NCBI GenBank assembly: GCA_964609215.1
Contig: CAZSQZ010000001.1
Span: 62,001-126,000, forward strand
Origin: JABDKJ01 sp964609215
GTDB taxonomy: Bacteria; Bacteroidota; Bacteroidia; Flavobacteriales_D; JABDKJ01
Length of the DNA stretch: 64,000 bases
Direction of reading: 5' to 3'
In this document: in pieces, positions 56,200 to 64,000 of the stretch
Layout of the letters: each line of letters opens with the position of its first letter
How positions within the stretch are numbered: position 1 is the first letter of the stretch
Program-made: the position numbers and the translations under genes
The notes under the pieces: generated by a model
What the model saw: only the letters and a program-made list of their open reading frames with translations
What the model was told of the DNA's origin: nothing
Databases searched by the model: none

Positions 56200-56235
56200 T
56201 TGACAAGGCGTAAGAGGTAAATATACTAATTTTGC
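56200..56235 (+). promoter_or_regulatory. Candidate asd promoter (Bacteroidota type)
   Basis: TAATTTTGC (56227-56235) matches the -7 consensus TAnnTTTGY. A TTGAC at 56200 could serve as the -33 element, though the 24-base spacing is slightly long. The asd start lies about 48 bases downstream of the -7 box. Confidence 0.5.
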
Positions 56236-56282
56236 AACGCTCCTAAGGAGAGATTATTCTAATTAAAATCTAAATAAAGATT

Positions 56283-57272
56283 ATGAAAGTAGCAGTAGTT
56301 GGCGCAACTGGAATGGTAGGAAGAGTTATGCTAAAAGTGCTTGAGGAACGGAATTTTCCAATTAGCAAATTAATTCCTGTAGCAAGTAGTCGTTCTATTG
56401 GGGATGATATCTTTTACAAAGACAAAGCTTTTAAAGTAGTCTCTATGGATGATGCCATTGCAATGAAGCCACAAATAGCATTGTTTTCTGCAGGGGGAGG
56501 AACTTCATTGGAATGGGCGCCAAAGTTTGAGGAAGTCGGTTGCACTGTTGTAGACAATTCTTCTGCTTGGAGAATGAGCCCAGAACACAAATTAGTAGTG
56601 CCAGAAATCAATGCAACGGATTTGACCTCAAATGATAAAATCATTGCAAATCCTAATTGCTCTACTATTCAAATGGTTTTGGCTTTGTCACCTTTGCATA
56701 GAAAATACGGAATTAAGAGAATTATTGTTTCTACTTACCAAAGTGTTTCAGGAACTGGAAAAGCCGCAGTTCAACAAATGGAAAATGAACGTGTTGGAAA
56801 TAATGAGGATAAAGTTTACCCATATATTATAGATAAGAACTGTCTTCCTCATTGCGATATCTTTTTGGACAATGGCTATACAAAAGAGGAAATGAAGCTG
56901 GTTCATGAAACTCGAAAGATTCTGGGAGATGACACTATTAAAGTTACCGCAACTGCCGTGCGTGTGCCAGTTGATGGAGGACACTCAGAAGCAATTAATG
57001 TTGAGTTTAAAAATGACTTTGATATTACTGAAGTAAAAAGGCTTCTATCTGAAACTTCTGGAGTTGTTGTGCAGGATGACACTAACAATAATTCTTATCC
57101 AATGCCTTTATATTCTAAAAATAAAGACGAGGTTTTTGTAGGAAGAATACGGAGAGATGAATCTCAGGAAAATACTTTGAACTTATGGGTAGTTGCTGAC
57201 AATCTCAGAAAAGGAGCTGCAACAAATGCTGTTCAAATAGCAGAATTTTTAAATGAGAATAATTTAGTCTAA
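56283..57272 (+). CDS. asd: Aspartate-semialdehyde dehydrogenase
   Basis: A 329-residue NADP enzyme of lysine, methionine, threonine and diaminopimelate synthesis. The Rossmann motif GATGMVGRVML, the nucleotide loop ASSRSIGD, the catalytic-Cys motif IIANPNCSTIQM (C126) and the C-terminal HSEAINVEF block are all present. The 3' end overlaps the convergent lspA gene by four bases. Confidence 0.95.
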   Translation: MKVAVVGATGMVGRVMLKVLEERNFPISKLIPVASSRSIGDDIFYKDKAFKVVSMDDAIAMKPQIALFSAGGGTSLEWAPKFEEVGCTVVDNSSAWRMSPEHKLVVPEINATDLTSNDKIIANPNCSTIQMVLALSPLHRKYGIKRIIVSTYQSVSGTGKAAVQQMENERVGNNEDKVYPYIIDKNCLPHCDIFLDNGYTKEEMKLVHETRKILGDDTIKVTATAVRVPVDGGHSEAINVEFKNDFDITEVKRLLSETSGVVVQDDTNNNSYPMPLYSKNKDEVFVGRIRRDESQENTLNLWVVADNLRKGAATNAVQIAEFLNENNLV

Positions 57273-57934
57273 ACATCCTCTTCTGAGGGTGACTCTTGAT
57301 CCGACTCTGTTTTTGCTTTTGGAAAGAATCGTTTTTGAAACAAAATAATGATAATGACTCCAACGGAAATAGCTGCATCAGCTACATTGAAAACAGGAGC
57401 AAAAATATCTTTTCCCCCAAGATTAAATGGTGTTCCCTCAGGAAACTTAGGAGTAAAATGAAGCATATCAACTACATGCCCCATAAGCATGGGTGCATAT
57501 CCTTCCTTAATTTTTGCTACTCCGTGTTGCAAATAAGAAGTTCTATTCCAATCAGAAATATTATCGTCCCACACTAGACCATGGTCAAAAATTAAACCAT
57601 AAAAGGCACTATCAATAATATTACCCATCGCTCCAGCCAAAATCATTGATACGCAAATAATAAATCCTCCATGGGCTTGGGTTCGAACAAGTTTGAGTAA
57701 ATATTTACCAATAATAAAAACTGCAATTAACCTAATAACGCTTAGAATCAATTTTCCATATTGTCCTCCAAAATCAAGGCCAAAAGCCATTCCAGGGTTC
57801 TCAATGAACTTTAATTCAATTAAATTATTAATTAGAATCATTGATCCTTCGTACTCAAAATTGAGTTTTACCCAGATTTTAAGGGCTTGATCCACTATCA
57901 GGACCAAAAGAAGTGTAATTAGTGCTTTTTTCAA
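57269..57934 (-). CDS. lspA: Lipoprotein signal peptidase (signal peptidase II)
   Basis: A 221-residue membrane aspartyl protease that removes lipoprotein signals. It has four membrane spans and motifs ENPGMAFGLDFGGQYG, GAMGNIIDSAFYG (catalytic Asp) and FNVADAAISVGV (second Asp). The loop between spans is long compared with E. coli LspA, as in many Bacteroidota. The start is TTG at 57934; no ATG lies in frame before an upstream stop. It follows the TraR/DksA-type gene by eight bases. Confidence 0.92.
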   Translation of the reverse strand: MKKALITLLLVLIVDQALKIWVKLNFEYEGSMILINNLIELKFIENPGMAFGLDFGGQYGKLILSVIRLIAVFIIGKYLLKLVRTQAHGGFIICVSMILAGAMGNIIDSAFYGLIFDHGLVWDDNISDWNRTSYLQHGVAKIKEGYAPMLMGHVVDMLHFTPKFPEGTPFNLGGKDIFAPVFNVADAAISVGVIIIILFQKRFFPKAKTESDQESPSEEDV

Positions 57935-57942
57935 GTGTGTGA

Positions 57943-58329
57943 CTAACCCATTTTGTTCTTAGCCTCGATACTCAGTGTAGCGTGCGGAACCAATTTCAAT
58001 CTCTCTTTTTTTATCAGTTTTCCTGTTACTCTGCAAACACCATACGTCTTATTATGTATACGAATAAGTGCATCCTCCAAGTGTTTAATGAATTTCTCCA
58101 TTCTAGAGGCCTGATGGGCTGTCTCTTCTCTAGATAACGTTTCAGATCCATCCTCCATCATCTTAAATGTAGGAGCCGTATCTTCAGTGCTATTATCATC
58201 GGCATGAGATAGTGATTTTTTTAACTGATCGAGGTTTACTCTTGCCTCATCTAGCTTTTTATTTATCAATTTTTCGAACATCGCTAAGTCCTTGTCCGAG
58301 TATTTTTTTCTGTTTTCTTCTTTAGCCAT
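57943..58329 (-). CDS. TraR/DksA-type regulator with degenerate zinc finger
   Basis: A 128-residue protein with an N-terminal coiled coil and a C-terminal zinc-finger-like end (YGVCRVTGKLIKKERLKLVPHATLSIEAKNKMG). Only one Cys remains, as is common in Bacteroidota DksA-like proteins, so zinc binding is unlikely. It may bind RNA polymerase through the secondary channel. It is 10 bases downstream of ileS and upstream of lspA, forming an ileS-traR-lspA operon. Confidence 0.85.
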   Translation of the reverse strand: MAKEENRKKYSDKDLAMFEKLINKKLDEARVNLDQLKKSLSHADDNSTEDTAPTFKMMEDGSETLSREETAHQASRMEKFIKHLEDALIRIHNKTYGVCRVTGKLIKKERLKLVPHATLSIEAKNKMG

Positions 58330-58339
58330 TGCAATAATT

Positions 58340-61300
58340 TTAATTTATTGATTTTTCAACCAAGACTTCAATGTTGAGATTCGCATCTATATCCAATTCA
58401 ACTCCGCCATGTATTTCGGCTTTTTCCCTAAATTCCAGCTTATCCGCCAAAATTTCCGCGCAAATATAATTTAAATTGCTATTCAACGCTACTAATAACT
58501 CAGGATGCTCTTGAATAGTAACTTTTATGCGATCAGTAACATCAAAACCTTGATCTTTTCTCAAATTCTGAATTCTATTAACCATTTCCCGTGCCAAACC
58601 TTCATTTTTAAGATCTTCAGATAAATTAATATCCAAAGCAACTGTAATAGGACCATCACTTGTTACCGTCCATCCCGGTATATCCTCGTTAGAAACTTCA
58701 AAATCGGATAACTCCAGCTTCAATGCTTCATTATCTATTTTTATTTTAGTTCCTCCATTTGCTTCTATTTGCGCTATTGTATCTTGATCAAACTTAGAGA
58801 CTATGGTGGCAATCGTCTTCATATACTTACCGTATTTTGGCCCCAAAGTTTTGAAATTGGGCTTGATTTTCTTGACCAATTTACCTTCAGTATCATTTAA
58901 GTATTCCAACTCTTTAACATTCACTTCAGAAAGAATCAATTCTTCTACAGCCCGCAACCTACTTTCAAAGGCTTGATCAAGAATAGGAACCATAATTCTC
59001 TGCAAGGGTTGTCTTACTTTAATCTTTTCCTTCTTCCTCAAACTTAAAACCATAGAAGATACCTTTTGCGCTATTCCCATCCTTTCCTCAAGATCCAAAT
59101 CTATTAAGGATTCATTAGAACTAGGAAATGCAGCTAAATGAACAGAATCCTCGCTCAATCTCTGAGAAATAGAATTTAAATCTTGGAACAACCGTTCAGA
59201 ATAAAATGGAGCAATTGGTGAAGATAGAATTGCAACATTTTTCAAACATGTATACAAAGTTTGATAGGCCGAAATCTTATCCTTTTCATAGGTACCCTTC
59301 CAAAAACGCCTTCTTGAAAGGCGAACAAACCAATTACTCATATGGTCTCCAACAAATTCCTGAATAGCCCTTCCAGCTCTTGTTGGTTCATAATCTGAAT
59401 AGAAAGAATCCACCTCTTTAATAAGCGAATTCAACTTGGAAATAATCCAACGATCAATCTCGGGTTTTTCATCATTTGAAATTTCTTCCTCCGAAAACAC
59501 GAAGCCATCTACATTTGCGTAAAGGGCAAAAAAGGAATAGGTATTGTAAAGTGTTCCGAAGAATTTTCTTTGAATCTCAATAATACCCTCTTCATCAAAC
59601 TTTAGATTATCCCATGGTTGGGCATTGGTAATCATGTACCACCTTGTAGCATCTGGGCCATACTTCTCTAAAGTTTCGAATGGATTGACAGCGTTGCCCA
59701 GGCGCTTAGACATCTTTTGACCATTTTTATCTAGTACCAGACCATTTGACATTACATTTTTATATGCAACAGAGTCAAAGCACATTGTGGCAATTGCGTG
59801 CAATGTAAAAAACCAACCTCTAGTCTGATCCACACCCTCGGCAATAAAATCAGCTGGAAAATGACTGCCAGATTCTATTTTATCCTTGTTCTCAAATGGA
59901 TAATGAAGTTGCGCATATGGCATAGATCCAGAATCAAACCAAACATCTATCAAATCTTTTTCTCTGAACATTTTCTCACCAGATTCTGATACCAAAACAA
60001 TCTCATCTACATAGTTCTTATGCAAATCAAAACTTTGATAATTGTCATCAGACATATCCAACGGAACAAATTTTTCTAAAGGATTATCGGACATGTAACC
60101 TTTAGATATTGACTTTTCTATCTCTGTTTTTAGCTGCTCCACAGAACCAATACAGATGCTTTCTTTACCATCTTCTGTTCTCCAAATAGGGATAGGGATT
60201 CCCCAAAAACGAGAACGACTCAAATTCCAATCATTGAGATTTTCTAACCAATTCCCAAAACGACCTTCTCCAGTTGAGGCAGGTTTCCAATTAATGGTCT
60301 TGTTTAATTCAATTAACCTATTCTTTACTGCAGTAGTTTTTATAAACCATGAATCTAGAGGATAATACAAAACTGGTTTATCTGTTCTCCAACAATGAGG
60401 GTAACTATGCATATACTTTTCTACCTTAAATGCTTTGTTTTCAGTTTTCAACTTAACCGAAATCTCAACATCTACCGATTTTTCTGGTGCTTCCCCATCC
60501 GAGTAATATTCATTCTTGACAAACTTTCCTCCTAACTCCTTCATTTCAGAAACGAACTTTCCCTGCAAATCCACTAAAGGAATAGGGTTTTCATTTTCAT
60601 CTAAAATAAGCATGGGAGGTACATTTGCTTCTTTAGCAACTCTCGCGTCATCTGCACCAAAAGTAGGAGCTATGTGTACAATTCCTGTTCCATCCTCAGT
60701 ACTAACAAAGTCCCCAGCAATTACCTGAAAAGCATTCTCAGCGTTCTCAAAGGGTAAAGTATAGTCTAACAGTTGATAATATCTTAGCCCAATCAAATCT
60801 TCACCCTTGCATTCTCCAATTTTTTGCCAAGGCAAATTTTTTCCTCCAACTTCAAAGTCTTCAAAAGAGCTTCCCTCGTTTTCCTCTTTAAAGTACTTTC
60901 CTAATAAATCTTTGGCTAAAATTACTGTTTGTTTAATTCCAGTATATGGATTCAATGTGTTCACAAAAGAATAATCAATCTTAGAGCCAACTGCTAATGC
61001 CGTATTTGAAGGCAGGGTCCAAGGAGTAGTCGTCCAAGCTATTATATTTACAGGGCCATGAGCATTTGCAACTATTTCCGTAATCTTAGATTCATCTATG
61101 CTCTTCAGTTCAAACAATGCAACAGCAGAAGTGTCTTTTACATCTTTATAGCAACCTGGTTGATTTAACTCATGTGAGCTTAATCCAGTCCCTGCTTTCG
61201 GAGAATAAGGTTGAATAGTATAACCCTTATAAATTAATCCCTTACTGTACAGTTTATGCAATAAATACCAAACTGTCTCAATATACTTGTTCTCATAGGT

Positions 61301-61759
61301 AATATACGGATCGTCCATGTTAACCCAATAACCCATTTTTAAAGTAACATCATTCCATTGATCGGTATATCTCATTACCGCCTCACGACAAGCCTTATTG
61401 TAGTCTTCAATAGATATTTTTTTACCGATATCTTCTTTGGTTATGCCCAGTTCCTTTTCTACTCCAAGCTCAATGGGAAGACCATGAGTATCCCATCCTG
61501 CTTTTCTTTCCACTCTAAAGCCCTTAAGTGTTTTATATCTACAAACTATATCTTTTATGGCTCTTGCCATTACATGATGAATTCCAGGTTTTCCATTTGC
61601 AGATGGAGGGCCCTCATAAAATACAAATGGATTGTTTGCATCTCTAGAATCTATACTTTTTTGAAATGTATCATTCTTCTCCCAAAATTGAAGAATATCA
61701 TCTGTCAATTCTGGAAGTTTTAATCCTTCGTATTCTCTATATTTTTTATTGTCAGACAT
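58340..61759 (-). CDS. ileS: Isoleucine--tRNA ligase
   Basis: A 1139-residue class I synthetase. The catalytic signature appears as NGKPGIHHVMAR (HIGH variant) near the N-terminus and KMSKRLGN, and the long insertion is the editing domain (WTTTPWTLPSNTALAVG). The C-terminal portion is the tRNA-binding anticodon region and extra DUF5915-type domain. ATG start at 61759; it shares an operon with the DksA-like and lspA genes. Confidence 0.96.
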   Translation of the reverse strand: MSDNKKYREYEGLKLPELTDDILQFWEKNDTFQKSIDSRDANNPFVFYEGPPSANGKPGIHHVMARAIKDIVCRYKTLKGFRVERKAGWDTHGLPIELGVEKELGITKEDIGKKISIEDYNKACREAVMRYTDQWNDVTLKMGYWVNMDDPYITYENKYIETVWYLLHKLYSKGLIYKGYTIQPYSPKAGTGLSSHELNQPGCYKDVKDTSAVALFELKSIDESKITEIVANAHGPVNIIAWTTTPWTLPSNTALAVGSKIDYSFVNTLNPYTGIKQTVILAKDLLGKYFKEENEGSSFEDFEVGGKNLPWQKIGECKGEDLIGLRYYQLLDYTLPFENAENAFQVIAGDFVSTEDGTGIVHIAPTFGADDARVAKEANVPPMLILDENENPIPLVDLQGKFVSEMKELGGKFVKNEYYSDGEAPEKSVDVEISVKLKTENKAFKVEKYMHSYPHCWRTDKPVLYYPLDSWFIKTTAVKNRLIELNKTINWKPASTGEGRFGNWLENLNDWNLSRSRFWGIPIPIWRTEDGKESICIGSVEQLKTEIEKSISKGYMSDNPLEKFVPLDMSDDNYQSFDLHKNYVDEIVLVSESGEKMFREKDLIDVWFDSGSMPYAQLHYPFENKDKIESGSHFPADFIAEGVDQTRGWFFTLHAIATMCFDSVAYKNVMSNGLVLDKNGQKMSKRLGNAVNPFETLEKYGPDATRWYMITNAQPWDNLKFDEEGIIEIQRKFFGTLYNTYSFFALYANVDGFVFSEEEISNDEKPEIDRWIISKLNSLIKEVDSFYSDYEPTRAGRAIQEFVGDHMSNWFVRLSRRRFWKGTYEKDKISAYQTLYTCLKNVAILSSPIAPFYSERLFQDLNSISQRLSEDSVHLAAFPSSNESLIDLDLEERMGIAQKVSSMVLSLRKKEKIKVRQPLQRIMVPILDQAFESRLRAVEELILSEVNVKELEYLNDTEGKLVKKIKPNFKTLGPKYGKYMKTIATIVSKFDQDTIAQIEANGGTKIKIDNEALKLELSDFEVSNEDIPGWTVTSDGPITVALDINLSEDLKNEGLAREMVNRIQNLRKDQGFDVTDRIKVTIQEHPELLVALNSNLNYICAEILADKLEFREKAEIHGGVELDIDANLNIEVLVEKSIN

Positions 61760-61936
61760 GCCTATTTTTAAAGGAATGCGAAATTAATAATTAAAGTCTT
61801 CAATTAGAATAGAAATAACACAATCAAACAAATCTGTTTTGATCATTCTAAAAGTCACCTTGCTTATTTCAATCTAAATGCTCTATTATTGTTCTTTAAA
61901 CAATCTTGATTAAGATAATAATTATTATAAGCTAAG

Positions 61937-62428
61937 ATGGATCAGAATCAATTCAGGAATGTATTTGATCAGTATTTTGAGGCCATCAGAAATTACATTT
62001 ATTTTTTGTGCTCAGATGCTGACCTTGCGGAAGACATTGCACAAGATAGTTTTGTTAAATTATGGGATAACAAGGACTCTATTGTAATGTCTACTGTTAA
62101 GTCCTACTTGTATACTATAGCCAGAAATCTTACTTTCAATCAAGTAAAAAGAAATAAGCTCAAGTATAATTTTCTTGCACAAACTGAATTGGGAACTGAA
62201 AATGAATCTCCAGAATTTGCTCTGGAACAAAAGGAATTCAAAGAAAAGTTAGAGCGTGTAATAGCATCAATCCCCGATGGCAATAGAGAAGTATTTCTAA
62301 TGAACAGAATTGAAGGTATGAAGTATCAGGAAATAGCAGATAGACTAGGGTTGAGTGTTAAGGCGGTTGAAAAAAGAATGAGCAAGGCACTAAAAATTAT
62401 TCGCGAAAACATAGATTATAAAATTTAA
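61937..62428 (+). CDS. ECF sigma factor, FecI-like
   Basis: A 163-residue sigma factor with region 2 (FDQYFEAIRNYIYFLCSDADLAEDIAQDSFVKLWD) and region 4 (IPDGNREVFLMNRIEGMKYQEIADRLGLSVKAVEKRMSKALKII). It is followed by a FecR-like anti-sigma gene and a TonB receptor, the classic surface-signalling trio. The 177 bases between ileS and this gene hold divergent promoters that I cannot place precisely. Confidence 0.9.
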   Translation: MDQNQFRNVFDQYFEAIRNYIYFLCSDADLAEDIAQDSFVKLWDNKDSIVMSTVKSYLYTIARNLTFNQVKRNKLKYNFLAQTELGTENESPEFALEQKEFKEKLERVIASIPDGNREVFLMNRIEGMKYQEIADRLGLSVKAVEKRMSKALKIIRENIDYKI

Positions 62429-62431
62429 GAC

Positions 62432-63259
62432 TTGAATAGGGAAGAAAAAAATAATGCAATTGAGGAATTGATCAGTAAAATGAAAACTCCTTTTGATAAT
62501 AGCAAAGAAAGTTCTTGGGGAGCAATTCAAAAGAAAGTTGATTCAAATGAGACTCCTGTTTACTCACTGATGAATTACTCCAAAAAGAAGTTCCCAATTT
62601 CTTTGGCAGCTAGTATTGTCATTCTATTATCATTGGCTCTTTTTCTTTATTCTACTCGAACAAATACCATTTATTCTGAACTAGAACAGACCATTCAATA
62701 TTCTGACAATTTTGAAGCTTTTCTTTTCAAAAAAACTGAGTTTTCCTACATCGAAAAAAATGACAAAAGAATTGTAAAGCTAGATGGTGGAGGCATTTTT
62801 GATGTTCAAAAAGGCAATCCATTTGTCATTGAAACAAAAGCGGGAAATATTGAAGTTATGGGAACTGTATTTTCAGTGAATGCGCATGGAAAATATTTAT
62901 TGGTAAAGTGCAGTGAAGGATCTGTTAAGGTCTCAAACAAAAGATTCTCTCAAATTGTTGAATCAGGGGAATCTCTCATAATTTCTAAAGACTATATATC
63001 CACATCAAAGATTAAAAGCTTTGAGTTAAGCGATAGAAAAAAAGGCATTCTATATTTCTCAGAAACTCCACTTGAAGAAGTCATTGTCCAACTGGAAAAT
63101 GAATTTGACATAAGCATAAGCTCTCAACTAAATTTAAATTCCTTAATGTATACAGGTAATTTCTCAAATTCTAATTTAGATGAAGCCCTTGATTTGGTTA
63201 CCGTTCCTATGGGAATTAAGTACGAAATAAATAATTCAAAAGTAGAGTTGTATAAATAG
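62432..63259 (+). CDS. FecR-family anti-sigma factor
   Basis: A 275-residue protein with one membrane span (about 52-70), a periplasmic FecR domain (VKLDGGGIFDVQKGNPFVIETKAGNIEVMGTVFSVNAHG) and a C-terminal STN-like segment (SETPLEEVIVQLENEFDISI). The start at 62432 is TTG, three bases after the FecI stop; the next in-frame ATG at 62480 would remove part of the N-terminal helix. It controls the FecI factor in response to the TonB receptor that follows. Confidence 0.88.
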   Translation: MNREEKNNAIEELISKMKTPFDNSKESSWGAIQKKVDSNETPVYSLMNYSKKKFPISLAASIVILLSLALFLYSTRTNTIYSELEQTIQYSDNFEAFLFKKTEFSYIEKNDKRIVKLDGGGIFDVQKGNPFVIETKAGNIEVMGTVFSVNAHGKYLLVKCSEGSVKVSNKRFSQIVESGESLIISKDYISTSKIKSFELSDRKKGILYFSETPLEEVIVQLENEFDISISSQLNLNSLMYTGNFSNSNLDEALDLVTVPMGIKYEINNSKVELYK

Positions 63260-63274
63260 GCCAAATACTTAGTA

Positions 63275-64000
63275 ATGTCGAATAAAAAGAAAATAGCTTG
63301 TTTACTTTTCCTGTTATTTTCTTTATCTATTTTTTCTCAGGAAGTTTTTATCTCTGGTCAATTCAAAGGAAGCATTCCAAAAGTTTTAAAAAAACTGCGA
63401 AATCAATATGATCTAAAATTTGCGTATGACTATAGTGCTTTAAAAAAAGAAAAAGTAAATCTGGATTTTTTTCAAAGTTCTACAGAAGAAACAATGAGTC
63501 AAATTTTAGAGAATACATCCTTCTCTTTTAAATATATTGGTGAGACTATTGTTATCTATCCCTCGGAAGAATCTCGAGAAGTAGTTAAGACAATATCTGG
63601 AAGAATAATCGACAAGATAACAGGAGAACCGCTCCCATTTGCAAATGTTGCTCTTTTTCCATCATCTAAGGGAACAGTAACTAGTGAAGATGGTTTTTTT
63701 GTTTTGAAGGAGATAGAAGAAAGTCAAGATACTTTAGTTGTTAGTTTCATAGGCTATAAGCCATTCATAAGTTCAATCTCTAATTTTATGAATGGTTCGT
63801 ATAATATAATCGATTTAGAGTTTATTGATCAGTTTTTACCTACTGTACAAATTACTTCAGACAAAGCATTAACAATCTCGAGTAACCCGCAACTTTCTGA
63901 ATATAATATAAACGCTCAAAAAATTTCTGAGCTTCCTTTTGTTGGAGCACCAGATCTTTTTAGATCACTCCAGACTCTTCCGGGTATTAACTCTGGAAAT
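63275..64000 (+). CDS. TonB-dependent receptor, truncated by window end
   Basis: The first 242 residues of a TonB-dependent outer-membrane receptor. It has a signal peptide (to about residue 21), a secretin/TonB short N-terminal domain (about 23-95, PKVLKKLRNQYDLKFAYDYSAL), a carboxypeptidase-D-like domain (about 107-195, ISGRIIDKITGEPLPFANV...SEDGFFVLKEI), and the beginning of the plug (KISELPFVGAPDLFRSLQTLPGINSG). The signalling domain agrees with the FecI/FecR genes upstream. The gene continues beyond the window. Confidence 0.9.
   Translation, partial: MSNKKKIACLLFLLFSLSIFSQEVFISGQFKGSIPKVLKKLRNQYDLKFAYDYSALKKEKVNLDFFQSSTEETMSQILENTSFSFKYIGETIVIYPSEESREVVKTISGRIIDKITGEPLPFANVALFPSSKGTVTSEDGFFVLKEIEESQDTLVVSFIGYKPFISSISNFMNGSYNIIDLEFIDQFLPTVQITSDKALTISSNPQLSEYNINAQKISELPFVGAPDLFRSLQTLPGINSGN

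Noticed and set aside
57943..58329. Loss of zinc-finger cysteines in the DksA-like protein as a sign of decay
   Set aside because: The single-Cys form (C-R-V-T-G-K-L) is the usual state in Bacteroidota homologues, so it is not a broken gene.
1..64000. CRISPR arrays, tRNA/rRNA genes and insertion sequences
   Set aside because: No regularly spaced repeats, cloverleaf-like sequences, ribosomal RNA segments or transposase-like reading frames were seen.

Overview
The window is a chromosomal segment of an AT-rich member of the Bacteroidota, probably a marine-type Flavobacteriia or Cytophagia. Evidence: a type IX secretion (T9SS) PorV/PorQ-like protein and PorU2-like sortase pair, a secreted lamin-tail protein with a gliding-type C-terminal sorting domain, a FecI/FecR/TonB-receptor trio, carboxypeptidase-D-like and head-GIN proteins, Bacteroidota-type -7 promoter boxes (TAnnTTTG), frequent TTG/GTG starts, and few Shine-Dalgarno sequences. 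No tRNA, rRNA, CRISPR array or insertion sequence was recognised.

Layout. 1-7.3 kb: purS-pssA, then the T9SS pair. 7.3-7.7 kb: a gene-free stretch with two degenerate copies of a palindromic repeat. 7.7-12.6 kb: arginase plus citrulline hydrolase (arginine catabolism), a CsgG/FlgO-like protein, an isoprenylcysteine-type methyltransferase and an M1 aminopeptidase. 12.7-23 kb: a small membrane protein; an ECF sigma/anti-sigma operon with two repetitive beta-helix adhesin-like proteins; a carboxypeptidase-D-like/outer-membrane/TlpA group; an LEA2 lipoprotein; and a GH109-like oxidoreductase-fold enzyme coupled to a GHMP sugar kinase.

23.2-46.8 kb, minus strand: one uninterrupted operon of 18 genes encoding an extracellular contractile injection system (eCIS; Afp/PVC/MAC/AlgoCIS-type). 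From promoter to end: DUF4255 cap/terminator, a probable cap adaptor, one sheath, two tube proteins, a DUF5908 mini-protein, LysM tube-initiator/hub protein, VgrG-like spike, PAAR tip, gp25 wedge, gp6/J-like and gp7-like baseplate proteins, a 1132-aa tape measure, two coiled-coil proteins of unknown role, a 309-aa unknown protein with weak gasdermin-like features, an AAA+ ATPase, and a DUF4157 (eCIS-core) protein whose C-terminal half looks like a nuclease. No T6SS membrane complex, ClpV, capsid or terminase is present, so this is neither a T6SS nor a prophage.

46.8-52.1 kb: the likely control and release region of the eCIS: a repeated octamer upstream of the operon, a LuxR-type regulator with a degenerate receiver, a multi-pass membrane protein fused to a GH25 muramidase, a LytTR regulator, and a CHAP-type amidase/peptidase with a peptidoglycan-binding domain. 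52.4-64 kb is housekeeping: a conserved hypothetical, the lamin-tail T9SS cargo, asd, lspA, a TraR/DksA-type protein, ileS, and the FecI/FecR/TonB-receptor trio cut by the window end.

The most novel elements are the eCIS cargo/accessory genes (24-30 kb) and the adjacent putative regulation and release module. Assignments of the structural eCIS genes are firm; cargo functions are inference.
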